Notes: a model not told the origin generated them from the sequence alone. Positions 33,952 to 46,490 are shown, counted from the stretch's first letter. The stretch: DNA of 64,000 bases from Eustoma russellianum (GCA_036186865.1 AP025074.1:12486155-12550154); one strand, 5' to 3'. Numbers and translations are program-made.

Positions 33952-34072
33952 AGATGTAAGAGCAGCGCGCCTTCCAAAGTTGCCAAAGTAGATTGTAGAA
34001 GCGGCTTAAACCAGTCCCCCCATCTAAAACATACACTGAGTACAAAATATGATGAATACTTACAGCATTATA

Positions 34073-35747
34073 TGTTGGAGAAAAATTTGTAAATGGGTTT
34101 GTTCAAAATTAGTGAGCAACATACTTTGAGCTTAATTAAGATTAGTTTTTGTTAATCAAAAATGAAAACTAATGAATCCTAAATTATCTACGTAATGAGT
34201 AGATGATTTTAGTCTTTTAAATCACTCAATTTCGATATCGGGTGAATGAGAAATTAATGCTCAAAAGTAGGAATAAAAATTGGTTGCAAATTGGAAAATT
34301 GGTGATGTGTCTTCATGAGAAGAAGACACATCACCTTTTTACAAATATACCACATTGGCAAATTGAAGGAAAATGCTACCAAATATAGTGCTAGAAGAGG
34401 CACTTTAGATGTGCCCTAAGGACATGAGAGGTTTTTGACCGGAGGGAAGACCTAGAAAGTGCCACACGTGCGCGCGCACACGCACCGCCGTCGCCCGCCC
34501 GTCCAGCCGGTTCGGCTCGTCTCATGCTTGGCCACGTGCCATGTGGCACGTGGCATATGGCTCGCCCGCCCGATTCTTATCTTTTTGGACAATTTTCTTT
34601 TAAATTTTTCCAGAAAATAATTTACTTGATCCTACGGTTATGATTTAATTCTACGATCTAACGGCTCAGATTAAGCTGACAGTTTCAGCTGACTGATTCC
34701 TACCAGTCGTAGGTTAATGGCCGATCTGAGGCAGTCGTGGGGTACGTGGTGAACATGAGGGTTACTGGCCGATCAGTGCGGTCGTGGGTTGCCGTAACCT
34801 CCAAGATTCCCCTCTATAAATGGAGGCAGTGCACTGCTTTTGAAAAACACAGAAAAATTTCCTTCTTTTCTCCTACTGCATACAAGCATTCTGCATAAAC
34901 TACTGCTGCATACTGCATACACTGCTGCTGCATTTCATCCATCCGAGAAGTCAGAACACTTGTCAGGTTCATGGAGTTCTTACGTAGAAGTGCCACTCGT
35001 TGGAACTGTTGGCCGTTGTATCCTGGGAGACGTTTGCAATTACCGGTTGGGCACAGTATACCAGAGCAATTCGTCTTAAGGACCGACTCATGGACTCGCC
35101 TCGGTCTGTGTGTTAAGCTCTTCCCTGTGTTGAGCTCATCCTTGTGCTGAGCTCTTCCCTGCGTTGAGCTCATCCCTGCGTTGAGCTCATCCCTGTGTTA
35201 AGCTCATCTCTGCGTTGAGCTCATCCTTGTGTTGAGCTCTTCCCTGTGTTGAGCTCATCCTTGTGTTGAGCTCTTCCCTGTGTTGAGTTCATCCCTGTGT
35301 TGAACTCATCTCTGCGTTGAGCTCATCCCTGTATTGAGCTAATCTCTGTGTTGTGCTCATCTTGCGTTGAGCTCTGCTCTTCCTGTGTTGAGCTCAGATC
35401 TTCCTGCGTTCAGCTCAGCTCTTCCTGCATTGAGCCCTGCTCATCCAGTGTTGAGCTCAGCTCATCCAATGCTGGCCTCAGCTCTTCCTGTGCTGGCCTC
35501 AGCTCATCCCTGTGCTGACCTCAGCTCTTCCCTGTGCAGAGCTCAGCTCATCCCTATGCTGACCTCAGCTCTTCCCTGTGCTGGCCATAGCTCTTCCCTG
35601 TGCTCCCCTCAGCTCATCCCTATGCTGACCTCAGCTCTTCCCTGTGCTGGCCTCAGCTCTTCCCTGTGCTCTCCTCAGCTCATCCTTGTGCTGTACAGAA
35701 TGTCAGTTTCGTTCTCTAATAAATTTGAGTTTGTATATGAGACAATA
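34073..35747 (+). repeat. 5' LTR of the copia element with promoter and embedded minisatellite
   Basis: Contains a TATA box CTATAAATGG at 34813-34822 and AATAAA near 35718. From about 35104 to 35690 it is a tandem array of 17-20 bp units such as TTGAGCTCATCCCTGTG and CTGACCTCAGCTCTTCCC, many with the palindrome GAGCTC. The array lies in the part that would be transcribed. Confidence 0.9.
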
Positions 35748-35836
35748 ATCTTAAGATGAATTGTTTGTTCTTATCACAGTTCTATACCAGTTTATACTTA
35801 CTTCTTGTTTCATCATTTGTCAGAAATTGAAACGAG

Positions 35837-36820
35837 ATGGAGAACGAAAGCTCAAACTCGCACATCAGCGCTGAGGAACAGAACACTTCTGTTCCAGTCG
35901 CAACTACTATTGCTGCACCCATTCCTGCACCTTTACCTGCTGCTGGACAGGTTGAGAAGCCTGAGAAGTTTGGAGGCAGTTTCTTCAAACACTGACAGCA
36001 AAAGATGCTGTTTTTCTTGACAACATTGGGCTTGGCTAAGATGTTGAACGAGGATCCTCCGGAGGTGGTTCCGGTTGAAGATCCGAATCTGAACATGCAG
36101 AACAATTTGATGGCTGAAGCATGGAATTTTAAAAATTATGTATGCTTGAGTCATATTTTGAGTTGTTTAGATAATTCATTGTATGGACTGTACTGTACTT
36201 ATAAAACTGCAAAGTCATTATGGATGGCCTTAGATAAGAAGTACCGCACGGAGGATGCCGATACAAAGAAGTTTGTCGTTGGCAAATTTCTTGATTTTAA
36301 AATGTCAGATTCCAAGACTGTTGTTTCTCAGATTGAGGAATTACAGATGCTGGTGGCCAAAATGGAAGAAGAGGGCATGTCGCTCAGTGAATCTTTCATA
36401 GTGGCGGTTGTGATTGAGAAGCTACCTCTTTCGTGGAGGGAATTTAGAAGCTATCTCAAACACAAGCAAAAGGAAATGACATTAGAGGATCTGATTGTTC
36501 GACTCCGTATAGAGGAGGATAATCGAAGATCCGAAAGAAGTCCAAGTTCGAGTTCTGGTCATGCTAAAGCTCATGTCGCAGAGGCGACGAAAAAGAAAAA
36601 GAGAAATCCTGTCGGAGTGAACCTTAAAGGCAAGAAAGTTGCAAAAAGTTCACTGGAAAATGTTATAACTGTGGAATTCAGGGGCACCGCAGTGTTGACT
36701 TCTGTAAGCCCAAGAAGAAGCAGGAAAAAGCAAAAGCCAACCTTGTCAGCCAGATGGATCCATCAGGATTTGTGCGATGTTGTTTCTGAATGCAACGTAG
36801 TTGGAAATCCTCGTGAATGA
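35837..36820 (+). pseudogene. gag: copia gag
   Basis: Starts at the ATG of MENESSNSHISAEEQN; a TGA follows after KFGGSFFKH near 35993. The remainder, open from about 36005, has the copia gag (UBN2-like) features AKSLWMALDKKYRTEDADTK and FRSYLKHKQKEMTLEDLI. The zinc knuckle CYNCGIQGHRSVDFC near 36660-36715 is in a different frame from the main open stretch, so there is a shift at about 36640. Gag would form the particle and bind RNA. Confidence 0.85.
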
Positions 36821-39800
36821 TGGGTGGACACTGGAGCCACTCGACATGTCTGTGCAAACAGGGCGATGTTCAGAGACTATTCTCCGGCAAAGACTAATGA
36901 AAGTTGTACATGGGGAACTCTAATAGCTCGAAGATTGAAGGTTTGGGCAATGTGATTCTAAAGATGACTTCAGGAAAGGAATTGACTCTGCGAGATGTAT
37001 TGCACGTTTCTGACATCCGCAAGAACTTAGTTTCTGGAGCTTTACTAGTCAGTCATGGTTTTAGACTAGTATTTGATTGTAATAAATTTATTCCAAGTAA
37101 GAATGGGGTATTTCTAGGGAAGGGGTACTTGACCGACAACATGTTCAAACTTAGTGTGATGACTGTTGTACCCAAGAAAACTTTGCCCGAAGAGGCTAAT
37201 AAGAATGCTTCTACTTCTGCTTATATGCTTGAGTCTTCTTGTTTATGGCATTCTCGTTTAGGACATGTTAATTATAAGTCAATACAAAGGATGATTAATC
37301 TTGACTTATTACCCAAACTGAACATTAATAAAGAAAAATGCCAAGTCCGTGTTGAAGCAAAAATGACAAAGACGTCATTTCCTTCAATAGAAAGGAACAC
37401 TGAACCTTTGGATTTAATTCATACCGATGTATGTGATATAAAATTTGTGCAAACAAGAGGTGGTAAAAAGTATTTCATAACTTTTATCGATGATTGCACA
37501 CGATACTGTTATGTCTATTTGCTAAGTAGCAAAGACGAGGTCCTTGATGCTTTCAAGGACTATAAAAATGAAGTTGAGAATCAACTTAGCAAACGAATTA
37601 AGACGATTCGTAGTGATAGAGGTGGCGAATATGACACACCGTTTAATCAATTCTGTTCAGAACATGGCATTATTAATCAAACGACTGCATCATATTCACC
37701 TCAATCGAATGGTATTGCTGAACGCAAAAACCGTACTCTAAAAGAGATGATGAATGCCATGTTGATAAGTTCGGGTTTACCGCAGAACTTGTGGGGGGAA
37801 GCAATTCTCTCAGCCAACATCATTTAAATAGAATTCCACCTAAGAAGATGGATGAAACCCTATACGAGCTTTGGAAAGGCCATAAGTCTAATTACAAATA
37901 CTTAAAAGTGTGGGGGTGTCTGGCGAAGGTTGCAGTACCCAAACCAAGACGAGTTAGAATTGGGCCTAAAACAATTGATTGCATATTCATAGGATATACA
38001 ACTAACAGTAGTGCATATCGATTCTTGGTGCACAAGTCGGACATTCCTGACATACATGAGAATGTTGTCATGGAATCAAGAAATGCAGTGTTCTTTGAAG
38101 AAGTCTTTCCAAAGAAAGACAAAAACAACGAAGAAGCAAGCACTATTAAACGAGTGCGTGAGACGACTCCTCAAGAAATTGAGGAACTGCGTCAAAGCAA
38201 ACGAACCAGAATACCAACATCTTTTGGACCAGATTTTCTAACATACTTGGTAGAAAACGATCCAAGAACCTTTTCTGAGGCGATGTCAACTCCAGAAGCT
38301 CCCTTCTGGAAAGAGGCAGTAAATAGTGAGATAGAATCGATTCTTCAAAATCACACTTGGGAGTTGGTTGATCTTCCACCAGGAAGTAAACCAATCGGAT
38401 GCAAGTGGATCTTTAAGAAAAAGCTGAAAGAGGATGGGTCTATTGACAAGTACAAGGCCCGGTTAGTAGCTAAAGGCTATCGACAAAAGGAATGCTTTGA
38501 TTTTTTGGATACCTACTCACCGGTAACTAAGATCACTTCAATAAGAATGCTAGTTGCTATCGCTGCAGTCTACGACTTAGAAATCCATCAGATGGATGTG
38601 AAGACTGCCTTCCTGAACGGTGAGTTAGAAGAAGAAATTTATATGGAGCAACCTGAAGGGTTTGCTGTACCAGGGCAAGAGAAAAAGGTGTGTAAACTTG
38701 TCAAGTCTTTGTACAGACTTAAACAAGCACCCAAACAGTGGCATGAGGCAATGTTGTTAAATGGCTTCAGGATCAACGAGTGTGACAAGTGTGTGTACAT
38801 CAAGAACACACCAGATGCTTATGTGATAGTATGTCTATATATAGACGACATGCTTATCATCGGCAGTACTCGTGACATCATCTTGAATACCAAGAAGATG
38901 TTAGCACGAAATTTGATATGAAAGATATGGGGGTTGCCAATGTTATTCTAGGGATTAAAATTTCTCGGATAACTGAAGGCCTTGTTATGTCAGAAACTCA
39001 ATATATTGAATATGCTCTCAAACGATTCAATACGTTTGCTACAAAACCAATAAAGACCCCCACTAAATTTAAGTATACGCTTAAGGAAGAATCGAGGTGA
39101 ACATGTAGCTCAATTGAAATACTCACGGGTAATTGGAAGTCTGATGTACATAACAAACTGTACAAGACCAGACTTAGCCTGTTCAGTAAACAAATTGAGC
39201 AGGTTTGCAAGTAATCCAAGTGAAGATCATTGGAAAGCTCTAAATAGAGTGATGAGGTACATGAAGTACACAATGAACCTTGGATTACACTATACAAGAT
39301 ATCCAACAGTATTGGAAGGATATTGTGATGCGAATTGGATATCAGATAGCAAGGACTCTAAGTCCACCAGTGGATACTTATTCAATGTTGGTTGTGGTGC
39401 TGTGTCATGGAAGTCTACAAAACAAATGTGTATAGCTCGGTCCACTATGGAAGCCGAGTTTATAGCACTAGATAAAGCTTGAGAAGAGGCTGAATGGCTT
39501 CGAAATTGCCTAGAAGATGTTCCATGTTGGCCTAAGCCAATCGCTCCTATCAGCATACATTGTGATAGTCAGTCTGCTATAGGACGGGCACAAAGCAGCA
39601 TCTACAATGGTAAGTCTCGACACATACGTCGGAGACATAATACCATTAATCAATTGATCTCTAATGGCGTGATTCCATTGATTACATAAAATCAAAGGAG
39701 AATCTTGTGGATCCGCTTACAAAAGGATTGCCTAGAGATCAGATGTCAAAGTTGACAAACGTAATGGGACTTAAGCCTACTATGCAAGAGTCTTTGTAAC
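36821..39800 (+). pseudogene. pol: copia pol: protease, integrase, RT, RNase H
   Basis: Protease active site DTGATRHVC lies at about 36830. Integrase follows with the GAG-pre-integrase signature LWHSRLGHVNYKSIQRM, though the second zinc Cys pair is altered, then core motifs FIDDCTRYCYVYLLS, IRSDRGGEYDTPFNQFC and SPQSNGIAERKNRT. RT has KARLVAKGYRQKECFDF, MDVKTAFLNGELEEEIYMEQ and CLYIDDMLIIGS. RNase H has YCDANWISDSKDSKSTSGY and ARSTMEAEFIALDKA. Breaks are visible at 36818 (stop before protease), 37825 (shift), 38921 (shift), 39098 (stop) and 39481 (stop). The reading ends near 39800, shortly before the 3' LTR. No activity is expected. Confidence 0.9.
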
Positions 39801-40348
39801 GGTAACGCAACCTTGTTGACTGGATATCCCAGAATCTTGGTTCAATGGGACAACCAAGTTATGAAGGTTCAGTTAGCACTTACTCATTCTGCTACATAAA
39901 AGTGCTGTCTGCAGAGAATATTTAGGGTAAGATAAAGCTTTTAATGATGTCCTATATCTTGATACATCAGGTGGGGTATGTCAGAATGCTTCTGATAGGA
40001 ATTACCTATGTAAGTGTGAAGTGGGGGCCGCTTCTATGAGAATTCTGTGAGGCAAAGAAATCTCTAAAACACTTTCTGAAACCAGGTTGTTCATGGCCAA
40101 AACGAACACAACCATGAGAACCAAAAGTGTGTTAAAGGAAATGTTGTGTGAGTATTGTTGTCTAGGTTCACAGCAAAGGCTGACTAGTTTAAGACATCAA
40201 GTCACTACTTAGCCGAGTGAATCCGATGGTACATCACTACGAAAGGTTCAAAGCCAGAAGCTACCTCTTCTGATGCAACATTTTCTTGTCTTAATTCTCG
40301 TTAGAGTCTGCATCTGCATTTGCATTAATTTCCATTCATGTGGGGGAT

Positions 40349-42022
40349 TGTTGGAGAAAAATTTGTAAATAGGTTTGTTCAAAGTTGGTGAGCAACATAT
40401 TTTGAGCTTAATTAAGATTAGTTTTCGTCAATCAAAAATGAAAACTAATGAATCCTAAATTATCTACGTAATGAGTAGATGATTTTAGGCTTTTGAATCA
40501 CTCAATTTCGATATCGGGTGAATGAGAAATTAATGCTCAAAAGTAGGAATAAAAATTGGTTGCAAATTGAAAAATTGGTGATGTGGCTTTATAAGAAGAA
40601 GACACATCACCTTTTTACAAATATACCACATTGGCAAATTGAAGGGAAAATGCTACCAAAATATAGCGCTAAGAGAGGGTACTTTAGATGTGCCTAATGG
40701 CATGAGAAGTTTTTGATCGGAGGAAATACCTAGAAAGTGCCACAGCAGCGCGCTCACACACGCACGCACGACCGCCGCTGCCCCGCCCGTTCGGGCCGGC
40801 TCGGCTCGGCTCGTGGCACTGGGCACGTGGCTCGCCCGCCGGGTTCTTATTTTTTGGGACAAATTTTCTTTAAATTTTTCCAGAAATAATTTACGTGATC
40901 TTACAGTTATAATTTAATCTTACGACCTAACGGCTCAGATTAAGCTGACAAGTTTCAGCTGACTGATCTCCTACCAGTCGTGGGTTAATGCCGATCTGAG
41001 GCAGTTGTGGGGTAACGTGGTGAACATGAGGGTTACTGGCGATCATTGCGGTCGTGGGTTGTCGTAACCTCCAAAATTTCTCTCTATAATGGAGGCAGTG
41101 CACTGCTTCTGAAAAACACAGAAAAATTTTCCTTCTCTTCTCCTACTGCATACGAGCATTCTACATAAACTACTGCTACATACTGCATACACTTCTGCTG
41201 TATTTCATCTATTCGAGAAGTTAGAAAACTTGTCAGGTTCGTGAGTCTTATGTAGAAAGTGCCACTCGTTGGAACTGTTGGCCGTTGTATCCTGGGAGAT
41301 GTTTGCAATTAGCGGTTGGACACAGTATACCGGAGCAATTCGTCTTAAGGACAGAGTCCTGGACTCGCCTCGGTCTGTGTGTTGAGCTCTTCCCTGTGTT
41401 GAGCTCATCCTTGTGTTGAGCTCTTCCCTGTGTTGAGCTCATCTCTGTGTTGAGCTCATCCCTGTGTTGAGCTCATCTCTGCGTTGAGCTCATCCTTGTT
41501 TTGAGCTCTTTCCTGTATTGAGATCATCCTTGTGTTGAGCTCATCCCTGTGTTGAGCTCATCTCTTCGTTGAGCTCATCCCTGTGTTGAGCTCATCTCTG
41601 TGTCGTGCTCATCCTGCGTTGAGCTCAGCTCTTCATGCGTTGAGCTCTGCTCATCCAGTGTTGAGCTCAGCTCATCCAGTGCTGGCCTTAGCTCTTTCTG
41701 TGCTGGCCTCAGCTAATCCCTGCGCTGACCTCAGCTCTTCTCTGTGCTAGCCTCAGCTCTTCCCCGTGCAGAGCTCAGCTCATCCCTATGCTGACCTGAG
41801 CTCTTGCCTGTGCTGGCCTCAGCTCTTTCCTATGCAGGGCTCAGCTCAATCCCTCTGCTGACCTGAGCTCTTCCCTGTGCTGGCCTCAGCTCTTCCCTGT
41901 ACTGAGCTCAGCTCATCCCTGTGCTGGCCTCAGCTCTTCCCTGTGCTGACCTCAGCTCATCCTTGTGCTGTACAGATGTCAGTTTCTTTCTCTAATAAAT
42001 CTGAGTTGTATATGAGACAACA
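40349..42022 (+). repeat. 3' LTR of the copia element
   Basis: A 1,674-bp copy of the left LTR. Its TATA region has lost a base (CTCTATAATGG near 41082). The GAGCTC-type minisatellite occupies about 41380-41970. Confidence 0.9.
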
Positions 42023-42160
42023 TTATATTGAACCAACAAGTGGTACGCAAATTGGTTGAGGCTAATGCTCTTGGGATGATACATTGGCCGAAGGTATGCG
42101 AAGAGGGTCTCAGGTGCTGATCCTCAAAGTTAGCAAATTTGTCCGCCTTTAAAAGCTTCT

Positions 42161-42410
42161 TGCAATAAAAGGTCAAATCTATGGTCCTCTAAATCTCTAA
42201 CTGTTTAAGTTTTAGACATGCGTGAAGAAGGTAAATCAGGAGTTCAGTAGAAGGTTGGTAATACATTGCCAGAAAACCCATATAAAGTCTCTAATGCAAA
42301 TCTTTAATCCAATTAGACCCGGATACAAATGACATAGCTTATACTGGTCAGACAACATAATTGCCACCCACGCTGCGCGTGTCCTCTTTCAAATATACGA
42401 CCTTTTCTTG
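42161..42410 (-). mobile_element. tRNA-derived SINE, copy E (5'-truncated)
   Basis: Shares the tail AAAGGTCAAATCTATGG and the GGTAAATCAGGAGTTCAG block with the copies at 2852 and 5471-6345, in the same orientation. The tRNA-like head is damaged and runs into the next copy. Confidence 0.55.
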
Positions 42411-42748
42411 GAGCAATTTCAAACAGCGTGAAAGATATAAATCAGGAGCTCAGCAGGAGGTTGGTAAGGCATTGCTAGGAACCCACATAAGCTGGCTATT
42501 ACAAACTGGATCAGCAACCATTTAACTCAATTGGGCGGGTACAATGACATAGCCATTATTATTCCAGACAGCAGTATTGCATCCATGCTGCACGTGTGCT
42601 GGTTCGAACCTGCCGACATTTCTTGGAACAATTTCTCAACCCAAATACCAACTCACTATTGCATCACGCTACACGTGTGCTGGTTCGAACCTGCGACCTT
42701 TCTTGGAACAATTTTTCAACCAAAATACCAATTGAGTTATATCCTGAA
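42411..42748 (-). mobile_element. tRNA-derived SINE, copy F, with a doubled head
   Basis: The block ATAAATCAGGAGCTCAGCAG leads to two tandem heads. The box B match GGTTCGAACC occurs at about 42600 and 42680, and box A-like sequence at about 42652 and 42730 on the minus strand. The doubling suggests insertion of one copy next to another followed by deletion. Confidence 0.6.
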
Positions 42749-44312
42749 GCTGTGCCCCTTAAAAACTTGCTAATAGATATGGCGGCATCTCAATTGCTCT
42801 ATGTTATTATATATGAAAAATTACTTCCTTATCATGGTACGTATTTCACGTTAATCCAAGATACAAAAATTATAGTAACAAAAAATCCATTTAGCATAAT
42901 CTGTTAATAGGTAGAATTCCTATCCTAATTCTGTAATTCTAAACTTTTACATAAAACATCAAAATTTATTTCCACTGAATTATTAGAACAGAAAGAAAAC
43001 GTTCTATACGAATCACTTTTTGAGAATTATCCCACATTAAAGATGGGTTGACCGTAAATTCACCACATATACACCATATTCCATCTGCTTGATCTCGCGT
43101 ATTCATTCATATTCGCAGAGACACAACTTTGCTAAATCACATGGGTGTCGATCGGTTAATGATATACTTCGACCTGTTGGTTGACACAATTCAATTTCAG
43201 TTCACACATCTAACTCTCGACGAAGAATACATGGTCTATTCGTTCTAAATCCTTAGCTATTCAATAACCCTTTCCAATTACAACTACCTAGTTCAGTGAA
43301 CTATTTGTATTCTAGAACACATAAAGATATCATAGGCTGAGGAGGACAAACTATCGCTTCAAAAATGGACAAACATAACCAACTCATCCTGTTATAGTCA
43401 ACGTTATCTGATCCTTCTAGAGACACAGGTCGTCTAGTATTCACGTCAACCACTTGAGTCTGAGTACACATTCAAGTCGACATGGACCAGGAGACGCATG
43501 ACGCCTCATCGGCACCCACTAAGATCTCAGGTCTGCATTAAACTTTCTTGTACAGAGACATCAAAGGCCAGTCACCTCATCCTCAGCTGGTACAGAGACA
43601 CAGGTCGCCTAACAAGTCGGACATGGACCCGGTACCCCATGCCTTTCTGGTCAGCTTGGCACAAGCAGTTTAAACTGCTGCCACGTCATCATCTTAGCCA
43701 TGTAACTCAACACGTGGCGCCATGTGGCAGTCATTCACAAGCAGAACATGACATTCTTCAATAACTTCTAAATATGCATGGTTGTCCAAATCATAAAAAA
43801 AGAAAAATGCCGCCCTTCAACCGGCATGTTGAATCCAATTGAGCAAAAATTTCACACCTGTCCGGTGGAGGCCAAGTACGTCTAGTGAACTCACTTAAGT
43901 TATTTCAAGATTAGTAGTTTCTCAATCAATATGGTGGCACCTCAAATCCTATCAGCTCCCAAAAAGAAATTGGAACAACAACGTTGTTTTAGTGAGGGAT
44001 TCTGTTTCGCATTTTTATCTATTGAAGTATATTTTTCGATTTATTTTTAACCATGACAAAAGTTTTTACGCGTTCCAAACGAAGTTTGCATGTCAGCTGT
44101 TTGAAAATGAGCGAGGATTTATTCGTGAGCCAAAGGTATCTATCTGGTGGAAAACAAGCCCAGTTTACTTGATATAGGACGGGCATCCCATTATCCGACT
44201 TCCCCACCACTCCAAATTACAGCCATTTACGTTATAGTAAAAGACTTGGGAAATTAGTGCAAGACTTGTGATTCAAGCTTCCCTATAAGATTGGTGTCAC
44301 CAAATTTGAAGA
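42749..44312. other. Intergenic DNA
   Basis: No gene, RNA or complete element was recognised. A stretch at 43425-43625 repeats short phrases such as AGAGACACAGGTCG and GACATGGACC, suggesting decayed duplication. Confidence 0.5.
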
Positions 44313-44330
44313 AATTCTTTTACATACTTG

Positions 44331-44587
44331 AGTAAGGTAAAATCCCTCACCCTCGGGGTTTCCATCGCCGCAGTCTTAAAGAGCATCGTGGAAGATGTAA
44401 ATCAGGAACCCAGTGGCCTTTAAGATTAGATGAGAACTTGCGCAGTGACTTACACAAGATGCCCCGCAAACTAGGCCTTTGGCTTAACAGCAGTGGAGCA
44501 CACATACTGTGCGTGTCCCTGGATTCGAACTCCTAACTTTTTGGAGTAATCCCCACCGGAGTATTGCCTAGACTATGTACTGGGAGT
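44331..44587 (-). mobile_element. tRNA-derived SINE, copy H
   Basis: A 257-bp insertion with a perfect 18-bp target duplication, aattcttttacatacttg, at 44313-44330 and 44588-44605. It has the same order of blocks as the copy at 2852-3111. A degenerate box B is visible (plus-strand GGATTCGAACTCC at 44520) and the head lies at the right end. Confidence 0.8.
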
Positions 44588-44605
44588 AATTCTTTTACAT
44601 ACTTG

Positions 44606-45071
44606 TATCCATCTTAATTGATTTGACACAACTCTTTGTCCTATGGCTAAAACTAATACATACGTTCAAGGCCGATTTAGTTGGATAGTTGACCAAAACT
44701 AGAGGATTTTATCGAAAGAAAATTTGATTGTGAAGTGATGTCAAGACTCAAGTGATAAGATTGATTTAATGTTTATAAATATTTTGTTCTCCTCATTCTA
44801 TATATTCTTCGAAAGTTAATTTTTTGTCATACTAATGGTTAAACAAAACAAGAACCCACAAAGTTAATTTTTTATCATACTATGGTTAAACAAAACAGGA
44901 ACCCACATTTAGAAGCTTAGTCAGTTCTCTCTTTTTACGTGACGTGGGATTCATAATATTAATCTTTTCTTTCTAAAAATATTATCATAGTCCTTTATTT
45001 TGCTTTTCTTTAAAATTTTTATCCACTTTCCACAAATAACAATAAGTAATAATCAAACCATATATAAACCG
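44606..45071. other. AT-rich DNA with a two-copy tandem repeat
   Basis: Around 44812-44908 a block of about 50 bp (AAAGTTAATTTTTTGTCATA, then GGTTAAACAAAACAAGAACC) occurs twice. No gene is seen. Confidence 0.6.
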
Positions 45072-45106
<35 letters not shown>

Positions 45107-45109
45107 TAT
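45072..45109. repeat. TA dinucleotide microsatellite at the pararetrovirus junction
   Basis: About 18 TA units with one interruption, directly left of the first recognisable pararetrovirus sequence. Confidence 0.9.
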
Positions 45110-45149
45110 GGATATGATTCTATCATATATCAAAGAAATAAAAAACAAA

Positions 45150-46490
45150 AGTACAAGTCACTAAAACGGCTAGTACTAGTAGGGATATTATAGCCATTCC
45201 TACAATTCAACCTCCACCAGAAGTAAAAGATTTTAAATTAAAATCTACTACTGATTTAGAAAAGATGTTAGATATTAAGTTTAAAATATTAATTAAGTAC
45301 TCTTGATGAAGAATTTGAAGAATTAATGAGTGATAAAGAAACCATCATAAAGTAATAGATGATGAAATAAATAAAATTTAAATATAAATTTACAGATAAG
45401 CCAATACAAAGGATGTACTATTATTCCTAGACCTACTCCTCAAGATGTATTAATAGAGGAACAAGAGTATATATTTAATAATTCATATCATGGAAAATCT
45501 ATCTATGAATGGAATATAGATGGATATACAGAACGACAAATATATAATGTTGTTCACAGAATGTTAATGTATAGCACTATTTGTAAGAATAATGGTAATG
45601 CTGACAAAGGTGTAGCAAATATGCTTATATCTGGATTCAACAGGCCAATTAAAAGGTTGGTGGGATAATTATCTGACAGCCCAAAATAGGGCAGAGATTA
45701 AGTAATGTAAAAATAGAAGATGGAGTACAAAGTGAGAATATAGTTTATACTTTAATACTCAACATAATAGAACATTTACAGGAAGATGGTTTGATAATTG
45801 TGAAAATATCAGAACATTATTACAAAATCTTAGATGTAGAACACTTACCTCATTTAGGTGGTATAAAGATACGTTTTAAGTAGAGTAATGGAACTCCCAG
45901 AGTCTAATAGTACTCATTGGAAATCAAAATTTATTGATGGTTTACATTCCTTATTTGCGGAAAGAGTTCGGAAAAATCTTCATAAAGGGGAAGTAAGTAT
46001 TAATTATGAAAATTATACTTATGCAAGTTAATAGGAACTTGTATACAAGAAGGTTTAGCTTTATGTAATGAAATAAAGTTAAATCAACAAATTAAAAGAC
46101 ATTCTCTAAATGAAAAAAGATAATTAGGTCAATTCTGTGCCCAATTTGGCATGGAAGATAATTTAGAAAAAAATGATAAAAAATATAAGAAGATAAGATC
46201 TTCTCATAAATTGCAAAAGAGGAAAATATAAAGAGAAGATAGAAAACGGAAAAGATTTACAGAAAATGTTGATAACGCCAAGAAAACTTATGGTAAAGAT
46301 ACTAAATTTTTAAACCTTACATAATATGTAGGAAATGAGGACGCCCAGGTCATAAGGCAAAAAACATGCTGGATAAAGAAAAAGATTAATAATCTAGAAG
46401 ATAATAAATTAAAGGATATCCTACCAAATATTTTATTAAATTCAGACTCTGAAATAGAGTCAGATCAATCTTCTGAATATCCAGAAGAAG
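45150..46490 (+). pseudogene. Endogenous pararetrovirus coat-protein region
   Basis: Translation in shifting frames shows stretches typical of Caulimoviridae coat protein of the florendovirus kind: EEQEYIFNNSYHGKSIYEWN, ERQIYNVVHRMLMYSTICKN, NADKGVANMLISGF, and further on ELPESNSTHWKSKFIDGLHS. Near 46328-46373 a Cys/His cluster with GRPGHKAKN marks the coat zinc knuckle, but one Cys codon reads as a stop. At least six shifts or stops interrupt the region. No movement-protein region is seen upstream; the homology begins abruptly after the TA microsatellite. It is a dead genomic copy. Confidence 0.7.

Larger units (their letters stand above)
34073..42022 (+). mobile_element. Full-length Ty1/copia LTR retrotransposon, degraded
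   Basis: A 7,950-bp element with LTRs 34073-35747 and 40349-42022, starting TGTTGGAG. The right LTR ends GACAACA; the left end has changed to GACAATA. Target duplication TTATA lies at 34068-34072 and 42023-42027. A polypurine tract (ATGTGGGGGAT) precedes the right LTR at 40338-40348. I could not recognise the usual tRNA-Met primer site after the left LTR. Gag, protease, integrase, RT and RNase H follow in copia order, all broken by stops or shifts. LTR divergence is clearly higher than in the gypsy element, so it is older. Confidence 0.95.
33323..42134 (-). mobile_element. L1-type LINE fragment on the minus strand, split by a copia element
   Basis: A 16-bp target duplication, aaatttgtccgccttt, is found at 33307-33322 and 42135-42150. 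At the left end a T run (poly(A) of the minus strand) follows the duplication. The LINE itself covers 33323-34072 and 42028-42134. It is 5'-truncated, holding only the terminal RNase H region and 3' UTR. The copia element at 34073-42022 inserted into it with its own TTATA duplication. Confidence 0.8.

Noticed and set aside
35367..35759. Leu/Ser/Pro-rich repetitive protein
   Set aside because: It is a translation of the GAGCTC minisatellite in the copia LTR; its counterpart in the other LTR is short and out of frame.
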